A DNA stretch of 64,000 bases from Nocardioides sp. T2.26MG-1 (GTDB lineage Bacteria > Actinomycetota > Actinomycetes > Propionibacteriales > Nocardioidaceae), in the NCBI RefSeq assembly GCF_950101795.1, contig NZ_CATNLZ010000007.1, positions 35,692 through 99,691 on the forward strand, in the 5' to 3' direction. Positions within the stretch are counted from its first letter, which is position 1, and each line of letters begins with the position of its first letter. Below the pieces are notes generated by a model that was not told the DNA's origin, did not search any database, and saw only the letters and a program-made list of their open reading frames with translations. Positions 1 to 15,384 of this stretch are shown in pieces. A program made the position numbers and the translations under genes.

Positions 1-432
1 CTGTGGCCCGAGGACGAGCTGGTCAAGCTCTGCCACGAGCTCGCCGAGTCCTCCGGTGCCCGGATCCTGATCACCGACGACCCGAAGGAGGCCGTGGCGG
101 GTGTGGACTTCATCTACACCGACGTCTGGGTCTCGATGGGCGAGCCGGTGGAGTCGTGGGCCGAGCGGGTCGAGCTCTGCCTGCCGTTCCAGGTGAACGC
201 CGAGCTGCTCCACGCCGCCGGCAACCCCCGGGTCAAGGTGCTGCACTGCCTGCCGGCCTTCCACAACACCCAGACCAAGGTCGGTGCCCAGGTCGTCCAG
301 CAGTACCCGCAGCTCGCGAACGGCGTCGAGGTCACCGAGGACGTCTTCGAGTCGGCGGCCAACATCTCCTTCGACCAGGCGGAGAACCGGATGCACACGA
401 TCAAGGCGCTCCTCGTGGCGTCGCTGGCCTGA
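1..432 (+). CDS. arcB: Catabolic ornithine carbamoyltransferase, C-terminal part
   Basis: The gene enters from the left edge; only the last 143 residues are here. The ornithine-domain signature [14 protein letters not shown] and the ending [15 protein letters not shown] are typical of catabolic ornithine carbamoyltransferases, which turn citrulline and phosphate into ornithine and carbamoyl phosphate in the arginine deiminase pathway. The anabolic ArgF of this genome lies at 58695-59615 and has a different ending and loop ([11 protein letters not shown]). The stop is 10 bases before the ATG of carbamate kinase, so the two should be one operon, probably with arcA upstream outside the window. 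The family assignment is firm; the catabolic direction rests on the arcC neighbour and the sequence type. Confidence 0.9.
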   Translation: MWPEDELVKLCHELAESSGARILITDDPKEAVAGVDFIYTDVWVSMGEPVESWAERVELCLPFQVNAELLHAAGNPRVKVLHCLPAFHNTQTKVGAQVVQQYPQLANGVEVTEDVFESAANISFDQAENRMHTIKALLVASLA

Positions 433-442
433 GGAGGACGAC

Positions 443-1399
443 ATGAGAATCGTGATCGCACTGGGGGGCAACGCCCTCCTGCGCCGTGGTGAGCCGCTGA
501 CCGCGGAGAACCAGCGCGCCAACATCCGGATCGCCGCCGAGCGGATCGCCACCGTGGTCCCCGACCACGAGGTGGTCATCGCCCACGGCAACGGTCCCCA
601 GGTCGGCCTGCTCGCGCTCCAGGCGGCGGCGTACGAGGACGTGCGGCCCTACCCGCTGGACGTCCTCGGCGCCCAGACCGAGGCGATGATCGGCTACGTC
701 ATCGAGCAGGAGCTCGGCAACGTGCTGCCGCTCGAGAAGCACATCGCCACCCTGCTGACGATGGTCCGCGTGGACCCGGAGGACCCGGCGTTCCAGAACC
801 CGACGAAGTTCATCGGGCCGGTCTACATGCGTGAGGAGGCTGAGGCGCTGGCCGCCGAGAACGGGTGGGCCATCCGACAGGACGGCTCGTCGTACCGCCG
901 CGTCGTCGCCTCGCCCGAGCCGCAGCACATCTACGAGGTGCCCTCGATCCGGGCGCTCGTGGAGAACGGCACGGTCGTCGTGTGCGCCGGCGGCGGCGGC
1001 ATCCCGACCGTCCTCGAGCCCGGGCGCATCCTGCGCGGGGTCGAGGCCGTCATCGACAAGGACCTCGCGTCCTCGCTCCTCGCCGAGGAGATCGACGCGG
1101 ACCTGCTGGTCATCGCCACCGACGTGGACGGCGTGTACGTCGACTGGGGCACGCCCGACCAGCGCCGGCTCACCGAGACGACCCCGGCCGAGCTGCGGGC
1201 GTTCGACTTCGCGGCGGGCTCGATGGGCCCGAAGGTCGAGGCCGTGTGCCGGTTCGTCGAGCACACCGGGCGGACGGCGGCGATCGGCTCGCTCGCCGAC
1301 ATCGCCCACATCGTCGCCGGCCACGCCGGGACCCGGATCGTCCCCGACGGTCAGGGCACACCGGCGGGACAGGACCGGGAGCTGGCCGTCTCCGGCTGA
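443..1399 (+). CDS. arcC: Carbamate kinase
   Basis: A 318-residue cytoplasmic enzyme that makes ATP and carbamate from carbamoyl phosphate and ADP, the last step of the arginine deiminase pathway. The start [19 protein letters not shown] is the amino acid kinase fold signature of carbamate kinases; [23 protein letters not shown] and [12 protein letters not shown] are further family motifs. ATG at 443 follows a GAGGAGG ribosome site at 431-437, only a few bases after arcB stops. Length is normal for the family. A longer upstream reading exists but would overlap arcB and adds arginine/serine-rich residues that do not belong to the family. The next gene is 325 bases away behind a palindrome, so the arc operon probably ends here. 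Confidence 0.95.
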   Translation: MRIVIALGGNALLRRGEPLTAENQRANIRIAAERIATVVPDHEVVIAHGNGPQVGLLALQAAAYEDVRPYPLDVLGAQTEAMIGYVIEQELGNVLPLEKHIATLLTMVRVDPEDPAFQNPTKFIGPVYMREEAEALAAENGWAIRQDGSSYRRVVASPEPQHIYEVPSIRALVENGTVVVCAGGGGIPTVLEPGRILRGVEAVIDKDLASSLLAEEIDADLLVIATDVDGVYVDWGTPDQRRLTETTPAELRAFDFAAGSMGPKVEAVCRFVEHTGRTAAIGSLADIAHIVAGHAGTRIVPDGQGTPAGQDRELAVSG

Positions 1400-1452
1400 C
1401 CTCCGCAGCTGACCCCCGTCAGGCCGGGTCGTCGCATCCGGCCCGGTCCACC

Positions 1453-1489
1453 ACGTCGACCCGCCCGAAACTTTCGGGCGGGTCAACGT
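1453..1489. repeat. 37-base intergenic palindrome, copy 1
   Basis: Two 18-base arms around a single central C; the left arm reads ACGTCGACCCGCCCGAAA and the right arm is its inverse complement except for one G/T position. It lies 54 bases after arcC. Two further copies follow metK at 15269 and 15308. It can fold into a hairpin but has no run of T after it, so it is not a textbook terminator. Function unknown; it could end transcription, be a REP-type repeat, or bind a protein. Confidence 0.8.
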
Positions 1490-1680
1490 CGTTTCGGAGC
1501 AGTCTGAAGGTAAGTCGGTGTCCTCCCGGCAGCGCCCAGGACGGACAATCGAGCACCGGGAGGCCGTCATACCTGCACTCACGGCTGCCGCGCTCCTCTG
1601 GCAACCGGCATCCGAGACAACTCGGGGCCGGTGCGCACATCGTCTGCGCGGGGGAGTAGGGTCCACCTCGATCGACATCC
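1490..1680. other. Intergenic stretch upstream of the pyrimidine leader
   Basis: About 190 bases between the palindrome and the PyrR leader without a convincing reading frame. The promoter of the pyrimidine operon should be here, but I could not assign a clear -35/-10 pair. Confidence 0.5.
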
Positions 1681-3288
<1,608 letters not shown>

Positions 3289-3292
<4 letters not shown>

Positions 3293-4587
3293 GCACCTAC
3301 TGGATCAAGAACGTCAGCATTCTCGGCGGCGCGCCGACCGACCTGCTGCTCGCGAACGGCGTGATCGAGCGCGTCGGCGCGGGGATCTCGACGAGCTCGA
3401 CCACCGAAGGCGTCGAGGAGATCGACGGCACCGGCCTGATCGCCCTGCCCGGCCTCGTCGACCTGCACACGCACCTGCGCGAGCCGGGCCGCGAGGACGC
3501 CGAGACGGTGGAGTCCGGCACCCGCGCCGCCGCGATGGGCGGCTTCACCGCCGTGCATGCGATGGCCAACACCGAGCCGGTCGCCGATACCGCCGGCGTC
3601 GTCGAGCAGGTCTGGCGGCTGGGCCGCGAGGCCGGCTACTGCGACGTCTACCCGGTCGGCGCGGTCACGGTCGGCCTCGCCGGCCAGCAGCTCGCCGAGC
3701 TCGGCGCGATGGCCGACTCCGCGGCCCGAGTGCGGGTGTTCTCAGACGACGGCAAGTGCGTGAGCGACGCGGTGCTGATGCGCCGGGCGCTGGAGTACGT
3801 CAAGGCGTTCGACGGCGTCGTCGCCCAGCACGCCCAGGAGCCCCGGCTCACCGAGGGCGCTCAGATGAACGAGGGCCCGCTGTCCGGGCGCCTGGGTCTC
3901 GCCGGGTGGCCGGCGGTCGCCGAGGAGGCGATCATCGCCCGCGACGTGCTGCTCGCCGAGCACGTCGGGTCGCGGCTGCACGTGTGCCACGTGTCCACCG
4001 CGGGCTCGGTCGAGCTGATCCGGTGGGCCAAGGGCAAGGGCGTGGACGTCACGGCCGAGGCCTGCCCGCACCACCTGCTGCTCACCGACGACCTGGCCGC
4101 GACGTACGACCCGATCTACAAGGTCAACCCACCGCTGCGCTCGACCGCCGACGCCGAGGCGCTCCGGGCCGGGCTCGCCGACGGCACCATCGACATCGTC
4201 GCCACCGACCACGCCCCGCACCCGCACGAGGACAAGGACTGCGAGTGGGCCGCAGCGGCCTTCGGGATGCTCGGGCTCGAGACCGCGCTCTCGATCGTGC
4301 AGCAGACGATGGTCGACCCCGGCCTGCTCGACTGGGCGGGCGTCGCCGACCGGATGTCCGCCGCACCTGCGCGGATCGGTCGGGTCGCCGACCACGGCCG
4401 GCCGATCGCCGAGGGCGAGCCGGCCAACGTGGTCCTCTACGACCCCGCCGCGACGCGGGTGATCGACCCCGCGGAGACGCAGAGCCTGAGCCGCAACACG
4501 CCCTACCGCGGCATGGAGCTGCCCGGCCGGGTGGTGGCGACGTTCCTGCGCGGCAAGGCGACCGTGCTCGACGGGAAGATCCAGTGA
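3289..4587 (+). CDS. pyrC: Dihydroorotase
   Basis: A 432-residue type I dihydroorotase that closes carbamoyl aspartate to dihydroorotate. The metal-binding HxH lies at residues 60-62 ([12 protein letters not shown]); further metal ligands are in [19 protein letters not shown] and the catalytic VATDHAPHP. Starts with GTG overlapping the pyrB stop and ends overlapping the carA start. Length and motifs are normal for the family. Confidence 0.97.
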
Positions 4588-5704
4588 CCGCCCCGGCGAT
4601 CCTCGTGCTCGAGGACGGCCGGACCTTCAGCGGCGAGTCGTTCGGCGCCGAGGGAGAGACGTTCGGCGAGGCGGTCTTCAACACCGGCATGACCGGCTAC
4701 CAGGAGACGCTGACCGACCCGTCGTACCACCGCCAGGTCGTCGTGATGACCGCGCCGCACGTCGGCAACACCGGCGTCAACGACGAGGACCCCGAGAGCA
4801 GCCGCATCTGGGTGGCCGGGTACGTCGTGCGCGACCCCGCCCGCCGCTCGTCGAGCTGGCGGGCGAGCCGCACGCTCGACGAGGAGCTGCGGGAGCAGGG
4901 CGTCGTCGGCATCTCGGGCATCGACACCCGGGCGCTGACCCGGCACCTGCGCGAGCGTGGCGCGATGCGGGTCGGGATCTCCTCGACCGAGACCGACGCC
5001 GCCGCGCTGCTCGAGCGGGTGCGCGCGTCGGTTGAGATGTCCGGTGCGGAGCTCGCCTCCGAGGTCTCGACCCAGGAGGCGTACGTCGTCCCCGCCATCG
5101 GCACCAAGCGGTTCACGGTCGCGGCCCTCGACCTCGGCATCAAGACGATGACTCCGCACCGGATGGCCGAGCGCGGCATCGAGGTGCACGTGCTGCCCGC
5201 GACCGCGTCGCTCGACGACGTCCGCGCGGTGGGCGCCGACGGGCTCTTCTACTCCAACGGCCCGGGCGACCCGGCCGCGACCACCCACCAGATCGAGGTG
5301 CTCCAGGGAGCGCTCGCCGACGGGCTTCCCTACTTCGGCATCTGCTTCGGCAACCAGCTCTTCGGCCGGGCGCTCGGGTTCGGCACCTACAAGCTCAAGT
5401 ACGGCCACCGCGGCATCAACCAGCCGGTGATGGACCGCACCACCGGCAAGGTCGAGGTGACCGCCCACAACCACGGGTTCGCCGTCGACGCCCCGCTGGA
5501 GGGCGGCACCACCACGCCGTACGGCGAGGCGAGCGTCAGCCACGTGTGCCTCAACGACGACGTGGTCGAGGGGCTGGAGCTGCGCGACGCCGACGGGCGG
5601 CTGACGGGCTTCTCCGTGCAGTACCACCCCGAGGCGGCCGCCGGCCCGCACGACGCGGCGTACCTCTTCGACCGGTTCACCGACGTGATGGAGGGCAAGG
5701 CCTG

Positions 5705-5705
<1 letters not shown>
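4584..5705 (+). CDS. carA: Carbamoyl phosphate synthase small (glutaminase) subunit
   Basis: A 373-residue glutamine amidotransferase subunit that feeds ammonia to CarB. The N-terminal part ([31 protein letters not shown]) and the class I amidotransferase part with nucleophile Cys in [10 protein letters not shown] and the His/Glu pair in [11 protein letters not shown] are both complete. GTG at 4584 overlaps the pyrC stop. A longer open frame upstream is only the shadow of pyrC. The product serves both pyrimidines (PyrB) and arginine (ArgF at 58695). Confidence 0.96.
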
Positions 5706-9043
<3,338 letters not shown>

Positions 9044-9044
9044 C

Positions 9045-10085
9045 GTGTACCGGCTCCTGTTCGACCACGTGCTGACCCGGACCGACCCGGAGCGTGCCCA
9101 CCACGGCGCGTTCCGGGCGATCCGGGCGGCCCGCCCCGCGCTCCGGATGCTGGCCAAGGTCGGGGGAGCGCCGGGGGAGCCGGTCGACGCCCTCGGCCTG
9201 CGCTTCCCCAACGTGCTCGGCCTCGCCGCCGGCTTCGACAAGAACGCGGTCGGCATCGACGCGCTCGGGGCGCTCGGCTTCGGGCACGTCGAGGTGGGCA
9301 CGGTGACGGGCGAGCCGCAGCCCGGCAACCCGAAGCCGCGGCTGTTCCGGCTGCCCGAGGACCGGGCCGTCGTCAACCGGATGGGCTTCAACAACGAGGG
9401 CGCCGAGGTCGTCGCCGCCCGGCTCGTGGCGCGCGCGCGTGGTCTCGACCGGCTCGGCGGCCGGTGCCGCCCGGTGCTGGGCGTCAACATCGGGAAGAGC
9501 AAGGTCGTGCCCGAGGCCGAGGCGGTCCGCGACTACGAGAAGTCCGCGCGGCTCCTCGCGCCGTACGCCGACTACCTGGTCGTGAACGTCAGCTCGCCCA
9601 ACACCCCGGGCCTGCGCGACCTGCAGGCCGTCGAGAAGCTCGAGCCGATCCTGACCGCCGTCCAGGGGATCGCCGCCGCCGGTGACCGGCGGGTGCCGCT
9701 GCTCGTGAAGATCGCCCCGGACCTGGCCGACGACGACGTGCTCGCCGTCGCCGACCTCGTCACGGCGATCGGCCTCGACGGCATCGTCGCGACCAACACG
9801 ACCATCTCCCGCGAGGGACTGCGCACCCCGGCCGGCCGGGTCGCCGAGATCGGTGCGGGCGGCCTGTCGGGACGGCCGCTGACCGAGCGGGCCACCGACG
9901 TGCTGCGCCTGCTGCGCGGCCGGGTCGGCCCGGACCTGACGCTGATCGGGGTCGGCGGGATCACATCGATCGAGGACGCCCGCGCGCGCCTGGCCGCAGG
10001 TGCCACCCTGCTACAGGGGTACACCGCGTTCATCTACGAGGGCCCGCTGTGGCCACGCCGGATCGTCGAGGGAGTCGACCAGTGA
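9045..10085 (+). CDS. pyrD: Dihydroorotate dehydrogenase, quinone type (class 2)
   Basis: A 346-residue FMN enzyme that oxidises dihydroorotate to orotate. Class 2 features are the amphipathic N-terminus ([20 protein letters not shown]) that docks on the membrane, and the catalytic Ser region [27 protein letters not shown] and [12 protein letters not shown] are flavin and phosphate sites. GTG at 9045 lies one base after the carB stop. Class 2 means it should pass electrons to menaquinone. Confidence 0.96.
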   Translation: MYRLLFDHVLTRTDPERAHHGAFRAIRAARPALRMLAKVGGAPGEPVDALGLRFPNVLGLAAGFDKNAVGIDALGALGFGHVEVGTVTGEPQPGNPKPRLFRLPEDRAVVNRMGFNNEGAEVVAARLVARARGLDRLGGRCRPVLGVNIGKSKVVPEAEAVRDYEKSARLLAPYADYLVVNVSSPNTPGLRDLQAVEKLEPILTAVQGIAAAGDRRVPLLVKIAPDLADDDVLAVADLVTAIGLDGIVATNTTISREGLRTPAGRVAEIGAGGLSGRPLTERATDVLRLLRGRVGPDLTLIGVGGITSIEDARARLAAGATLLQGYTAFIYEGPLWPRRIVEGVDQ

Positions 10086-10903
10086 CCTTTGGAGCCCGCC
10101 TGCACGCAGCCGTCGAGGCGCGCGGACCGCTCTGTGTGGGCGTCGACCCGCACGCCTCGCTGCTCGCCGAATGGGGGCTGGGCGACGACGTCACCGGCCT
10201 CGAGGCCTTCGCCCGCACCGTGGTCGAGGCCGTGGCGCCGGTGGCCTCGGTCGTCAAGCCGCAGTCGGCGTTCTTCGAGCGGTTCGGCAGCCGGGGGATC
10301 GCGGTGCTCGAGCGCGTGATCGCCGACTCCCGTGCCGCCGGCGCCCTGGTGCTGCTCGACGTGAAGCGCGGCGACATCGGCTCCACCAGCCAGGCATACG
10401 CCGACGCCTACCTCGACCCCGCCTCGCCGCTGGCGAGCGACGCGATCACGGTCAGCCCGTTCCTCGGCTTCGGCTCGCTCGACCCGTTCGTGGACACCGC
10501 ACGACGCCACGACGCCGGCCTGTTCGTGCTCGCGCTGACCTCCAACAAGGAGGGTCCCGAGGTCCAGCACGCCCGGATCGACGACGGTGGCACCGGTGGG
10601 GGAACGGTCGCCGGGCGGATGCTCGACCACCTGCGCCGGCTCAACGCGGACTCGTCGCCGCTGGGGTCCTTCGGCGCGGTGGTCGGTGCCACGATCGGCG
10701 CGACCGACGAGGACCTCGCGTTCAACGGGCCCGTCCTCGCGCCGGGCTTCGGGGCCCAGGGCGGCACGGTCCACGACGTACGCCGGCTGTTCGGCGCCGC
10801 GGCCGCCGTGCTGCCCAGCTCCTCGCGCGGCGTCCTGCGGCTCCGGGACCCGGAGGCGATGCGCGCCGCGGTGCTCCGGATGAACGACGAGCTGCGCTCG
10901 TGA
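10082..10903 (+). CDS. pyrF: Orotidine 5'-phosphate decarboxylase
   Basis: A 273-residue decarboxylase that makes UMP from [19 protein letters not shown] at the start and the catalytic [16 protein letters not shown] with the Asp-Lys-Asp array identify the long (type 2) form common in Actinomycetota. GTG at 10082 overlaps the pyrD stop. The OMP maker pyrE is not in this operon and must be elsewhere in the genome. Confidence 0.95.
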   Translation: MTFGARLHAAVEARGPLCVGVDPHASLLAEWGLGDDVTGLEAFARTVVEAVAPVASVVKPQSAFFERFGSRGIAVLERVIADSRAAGALVLLDVKRGDIGSTSQAYADAYLDPASPLASDAITVSPFLGFGSLDPFVDTARRHDAGLFVLALTSNKEGPEVQHARIDDGGTGGGTVAGRMLDHLRRLNADSSPLGSFGAVVGATIGATDEDLAFNGPVLAPGFGAQGGTVHDVRRLFGAAAAVLPSSSRGVLRLRDPEAMRAAVLRMNDELRS

Positions 10904-11346
10904 CCCGGACGCGGGCCGCCGTCCTCGCCGCGGCCGTGCTCCTGCCGCTCCTCGCCGGCTGCGGGGGAGACCCGCAGGAGGCCTACTGCGGCGCGGTCAA
11001 GGACCACCAGGAGGAGCTCAGCGGGATCGTGGGCAGCGGGGAGCCCGACGCGCTCCTGAAGGCGCTGCCGGTCTTCCGCGACCTCCAGGCCCAGGCGCCG
11101 GACGACATCACGGACGAGTGGCAGCAGGTGGTCGGCCGGATCGAGGCACTGTCGGAGGCGCTCGACGAGGCCGGCGTCGACGCGGCGACGTACGACCGCG
11201 ACCACCCGCCCGCCGGGCTCACCGACGAGGAGAAGGCCCGCATCGACGCGGCGGCCACCGAGCTGGGCAGCGGCACCACGCTGCGCGCCCTCCAGGACCT
11301 CGACCAGCAGGCGCGTGACGTGTGCCGCACGCCGTTGACGCTCTGA
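10900..11346 (+). CDS. Putative lipoprotein of unknown function
   Basis: A 148-residue protein with an N-terminal signal peptide and lipobox LAGC at about residues 18-21, so it should be lipid-anchored outside the membrane. The mature part is helical and charged, with three further Cys (YCGAVKD near the start, VCRTP at the end). It overlaps pyrF by four bases and is thus translated with the pyrimidine operon, but nothing in it suggests a pyrimidine role. I do not recognise a family. Confidence 0.75.
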   Translation: MTRTRAAVLAAAVLLPLLAGCGGDPQEAYCGAVKDHQEELSGIVGSGEPDALLKALPVFRDLQAQAPDDITDEWQQVVGRIEALSEALDEAGVDAATYDRDHPPAGLTDEEKARIDAAATELGSGTTLRALQDLDQQARDVCRTPLTL

Positions 11347-11356
11347 CCGGACCCGA

Positions 11357-11386
11357 TTGCTGCCCGGTCGCGGTTCTGACTAGTGT
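11357..11386 (+). promoter_or_regulatory. Promoter for mihF-gmk-rpoZ
   Basis: TTGCTG at 11357-11362 and TAGTGT at 11381-11386 are 18 bases apart, a good housekeeping-sigma promoter just after the pyrimidine operon stops. It would give a leader of about 55 bases before mihF. Confidence 0.6.
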
Positions 11387-11448
11387 GACCTCTCACCGGC
11401 CCCCGCCACGGGGACCCCGCCGCCCGCCGACTTAAGGACCTCACGCTC

Positions 11449-11769
11449 GTGGCTCTGCCCCCGCTCACCCCCGAACAGCGCCAGGCGGCCCTCGAGAAGG
11501 CCGCCGCCTCCCGCAGGGAGCGGGCCGAGGTGAAGAACCGGCTGAAGAACTCCGGTGCGTCGATCGTCGACGTCCTCCAGGAGGGACAGCGCAACGAGGT
11601 CATCGGCAAGATGCGCGTCGTCGACCTCCTGCAGTCGATGCCGGGTCTGGGCAAGGTCCGCGCCCGCCAGGTCATGGAGCGGCTCGGCATCGCGGAGAGC
11701 CGCCGGGTCCGCGGACTCGGCACCAAGCAGGTCGCGGCACTCGAGAAGGAGTTCGCCGCGCGTGACTGA
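11449..11769 (+). CDS. mihF: Actinobacterial integration host factor
   Basis: A 106-residue nucleoid-associated protein. The sequence [19 protein letters not shown] and the helix-two-turn-helix region [18 protein letters not shown] match mIHF/sIHF, an essential DNA-bending protein confined to Actinomycetota and unrelated in fold to enterobacterial IHF. GTG at 11449 follows AAGGA at 11434-11438. The end overlaps gmk by eight bases, the usual actinobacterial order mihF-gmk-rpoZ. Confidence 0.95.
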   Translation: MALPPLTPEQRQAALEKAAASRRERAEVKNRLKNSGASIVDVLQEGQRNEVIGKMRVVDLLQSMPGLGKVRARQVMERLGIAESRRVRGLGTKQVAALEKEFAARD

Positions 11770-12358
11770 CGCGCCGCCCCACCCCGTCCCTCGTCGCTCG
11801 CGCCTCCTCGTCCTCGCCGGCCCGACCGCCGTCGGCAAGGGCACCGTCGCCGCCGAGGTGCGCCGCTGCCACCCCGAGGTCTGGATCTCCGTGTCGGCGA
11901 CCACCCGGGCGCCGCGGCCGGGGGAGGAGAACGGCGTCCATTACTGGTTCGTCTCCGACGAGGAGTTCGACGCGATGGTCGAGCAGGGCAACCTGCTGGA
12001 GTGGGCCGTGGTCCACAAGACCGCCCGCTACGGCACGCCCCGTCAGCCCGTGGAGCTCGCGCTGGCCTCCGGCCGCCCGGCGATGCTGGAGATCGACCTC
12101 CAGGGCGCGCGCCAGGTGCGCGGCACGATGCCCGACGCGCTGTTCGTGTTCCTCAAGCCCCCGTCGTGGGACGAGCTGGTGCGCCGGCTGGTCGGACGGG
12201 GTACGGAGACCGAGGAGGAGCGGGAGCGGCGGCTCGAGACCGCGCGCGAGGAGCTGGCGGCCGAGGCGGAGTTCGACGTGACGATCGTCAACCGCGAAGT
12301 TCACGCTGCTGCGGAGGAGTTGGTAGCCTTGATGTTGCCATCCCCAACAGATTCGTGA
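11762..12358 (+). CDS. gmk: Guanylate kinase
   Basis: A 198-residue nucleotide kinase, GMP plus ATP to GDP. Walker A is GPTAVGKGT at residues 20-28, slightly different from the usual [30 protein letters not shown] is the GMP-binding signature and [11 protein letters not shown] follows. GTG at 11762 lies inside the end of mihF; an earlier start would read through mihF in another frame. Confidence 0.95.
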   Translation: MTDAPPHPVPRRSRLLVLAGPTAVGKGTVAAEVRRCHPEVWISVSATTRAPRPGEENGVHYWFVSDEEFDAMVEQGNLLEWAVVHKTARYGTPRQPVELALASGRPAMLEIDLQGARQVRGTMPDALFVFLKPPSWDELVRRLVGRGTETEEERERRLETAREELAAEAEFDVTIVNREVHAAAEELVALMLPSPTDS

Positions 12359-12368
12359 GGCAACTGCT

Positions 12369-12701
12369 TTGTCCGGACCCACCATCGCGGCCGAGGGCGT
12401 CACCAACCCCCCGATCGACGAGCTGCTGACGAAGACCGACAGCAAGTACAAGCTGGTCCTCTACAGCGCCAAGCGCGCCCGGCAGATCAACGCCTACTAC
12501 TCCCAGCTGGGCGAGGGCCTCCTCGAGTACGTCGGCCCGCTCGTCGACACGCACGTCCAGGAGAAGCCCCTCTCGATCGCGCTGCGCGAGATCAACGAGG
12601 ACCTGCTGACCTGCGAGGACATCGACCCTGCCGAGCTCGCCGCCGAGGAGGCCGCCGCGTCGGCCGCCGCCGCGGACGCCGGGAACTCCTTCAGCGAGTG
12701 A
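12369..12701 (+). CDS. rpoZ: RNA polymerase omega subunit
   Basis: A 110-residue subunit that helps assemble RNA polymerase by holding beta-prime. [28 protein letters not shown] is the conserved RpoZ/Rpb6 core; the C-terminal tail is alanine and acid rich. The start is a TTG at 12369 with weak purines (GTGAGG) just before; no ATG or GTG fits. It is the third gene of mihF-gmk-rpoZ and is followed by a hairpin. Confidence 0.93.
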   Translation: MSGPTIAAEGVTNPPIDELLTKTDSKYKLVLYSAKRARQINAYYSQLGEGLLEYVGPLVDTHVQEKPLSIALREINEDLLTCEDIDPAELAAEEAAASAAAADAGNSFSE

Positions 12702-12727
12702 TCCGCTGAGCACCAGCAGCAGCCACG

Positions 12728-12756
12728 AGGCCGTCTCCCCGTCGGGGAGACGGCCT
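12728..12756 (+). terminator. Hairpin terminator after rpoZ
   Basis: A perfect 13-base stem (left arm AGGCCGTCTCCCC) with a three-base loop, 27 bases after rpoZ. There is no T-run, as is common for actinobacterial terminators. It separates the mihF operon from coaBC. Confidence 0.65.
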
Positions 12757-12774
12757 GCTGCTCGTTCGGGCCCG

Positions 12775-13989
12775 GTGCGGGTGGTGCTGGGTGTCTCGGG
12801 CGGCATCGCGGCGTACAAGGCCTGCGAGCTGCTGCGCCGGTTCACCGAGTCCGGTCATGACGTGACGGTCGTGCCGACCGCGGCGGCGCTGGAGTTCGTG
12901 GGCGCGCCGACCTGGGCGGCGTTGTCGGGCAAGCCGGTCGCCACCGACGTCTGGACCGACGTGCACGAGGTGCCGCACGTGCGGATCGGGCGGTCCGCCG
13001 ACCTCGTCGTCGTGGCGCCGGCCACCGCCGACCTGATCGCCAAGGCCGCCCACGGGCTCGCCGACGACCTGCTCACCAACACCCTGCTCACCGCCAGCTG
13101 CCCGGTCGTGTTCGCGCCCGCGATGCACACCGAGATGTGGGAGCACCCCGCGACCCGGGCCAACGTCGCCACGCTGCGCTCCCGCGGCGCTCTCGTGATC
13201 GAGCCCGCCGAGGGCCGGCTCACCGGCGCCGACACCGGCAAGGGACGGCTCCCCGAGCCCGCCGAGATCTTCGAGGTCTGCCGTGAGGTGCTGGCCGGGT
13301 CCGGCTCCGACCCGGCGACCGATCTCGCCGGCCGGCACGTGCTCGTCACCGCCGGCGGCACCCGCGAGTACCTCGACCCGGTCCGCTTCCTCGGCAACCG
13401 CTCCTCCGGGCTGCAGGGCTACGCCCTCGCCCGGGCGGCCGTCGCCCGCGGTGCCGAGGTGACCCTGGTCGCGGCCAACGTGACGCTGCCCGACCCGGCC
13501 GGGGTGAAGGTGGTGCGGGTGGAGACCACCGCCGAGCTGCGGCAGGAGGTGCTCGCGGCGACCCCGTCGGCCGACGCGGTCGTGATGGCCGCCGCGCCCG
13601 CCGACTTCCGGCCCGTGGACGTCAGCGACGCGAAGATCAAGAAGGCCCCCGACGGCTCGGCGCCCCCGCTGGCCCTCACCCAGAACCCCGACATCCTGCA
13701 CGAGATCAGCAGCAACCGGGTCCGCCCGGGCGCGGTGATCGTCGGCTTCGCGGCCGAGACCGGCGACGACACCGGGTCGGTGCTCGACCTCGGCCGCGCC
13801 AAGCTCGCCCGCAAGGGCTGCGACCTCCTGGTCGTCAACGACGTCGGCGGCGGCGCGGTGTTCGGCAGCCCCGACAACGAGGCCGTGATCATCGGCGCCG
13901 ACGGCGCGACGGTCGAGGTGCCGCGTGGTTCCAAGGGTGCGTTGGCGCGCGTCATTTGGGACGAAGTGGCCGCCAGGCTGCAGGATTGA
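12775..13989 (+). CDS. coaBC: Phosphopantothenoylcysteine decarboxylase / phosphopantothenate-cysteine ligase
   Basis: A 404-residue bifunctional coenzyme A enzyme. The N-terminal flavoprotein decarboxylase starts VVLGVSGGIAAYKACELLRR and has the substrate-clamp region with MHTEMWEHPATRANV; the C-terminal ligase begins near residue 185 (HVLVTAGGTREYLDPVRFLGN) and includes KIKK and NDVGGGAVFG. It adds cysteine to phosphopantothenate and decarboxylates the product. GTG at 12775 is only 19 bases after the rpoZ hairpin; no clear ribosome site. Confidence 0.95.
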   Translation: MRVVLGVSGGIAAYKACELLRRFTESGHDVTVVPTAAALEFVGAPTWAALSGKPVATDVWTDVHEVPHVRIGRSADLVVVAPATADLIAKAAHGLADDLLTNTLLTASCPVVFAPAMHTEMWEHPATRANVATLRSRGALVIEPAEGRLTGADTGKGRLPEPAEIFEVCREVLAGSGSDPATDLAGRHVLVTAGGTREYLDPVRFLGNRSSGLQGYALARAAVARGAEVTLVAANVTLPDPAGVKVVRVETTAELRQEVLAATPSADAVVMAAAPADFRPVDVSDAKIKKAPDGSAPPLALTQNPDILHEISSNRVRPGAVIVGFAAETGDDTGSVLDLGRAKLARKGCDLLVVNDVGGGAVFGSPDNEAVIIGADGATVEVPRGSKGALARVIWDEVAARLQD

Positions 13990-14073
13990 GACCGGCGTCG
14001 CGACGTACGAGACGCTCGATATTCTGAGCCGCACCGCCCGCACCGGGCCAACACCCACATCAGGAGCGCAGAA

Positions 14074-15264
<1,191 letters not shown>

Positions 15265-15268
15265 CCTG

Positions 15269-15298
15269 GTTGACCCGCCCGAAACTTTCGGGCGGATC
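15269..15298. repeat. Intergenic palindrome, copy 2 (imperfect)
   Basis: Same core as copies 1 and 3: left arm GTTGACCCGCCCGAAA, central C, right arm TTTCGGGCGGATC with one change and then divergent sequence. It begins five bases after the metK stop. The decayed outer arm suggests an older copy or one under weaker constraint. Confidence 0.75.
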
Positions 15299-15307
15299 GT
15301 CGACACT

Positions 15308-15344
15308 ACGTTGACCCGCCCGAAACTTTCGGGCGGGTCAACGT
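15308..15344. repeat. 37-base intergenic palindrome, copy 3 (perfect)
   Basis: Perfect 18-base arms (left ACGTTGACCCGCCCGAAA) around a central C. It follows copy 2 by ten bases, giving a tandem pair between metK and priA. As with the others, no T-run follows. Confidence 0.8.
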
Positions 15345-15384
15345 CGTGTTGGGGGCGTCGCCGCCCGCTGGTAGACATCTGCCC

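Noticed and set aside
13990..14073. Possible SAM riboswitch before metK
   Set aside because: Only 84 bases are available and none of the SAM-I, SAM-II or SAM-IV core motifs could be seen.
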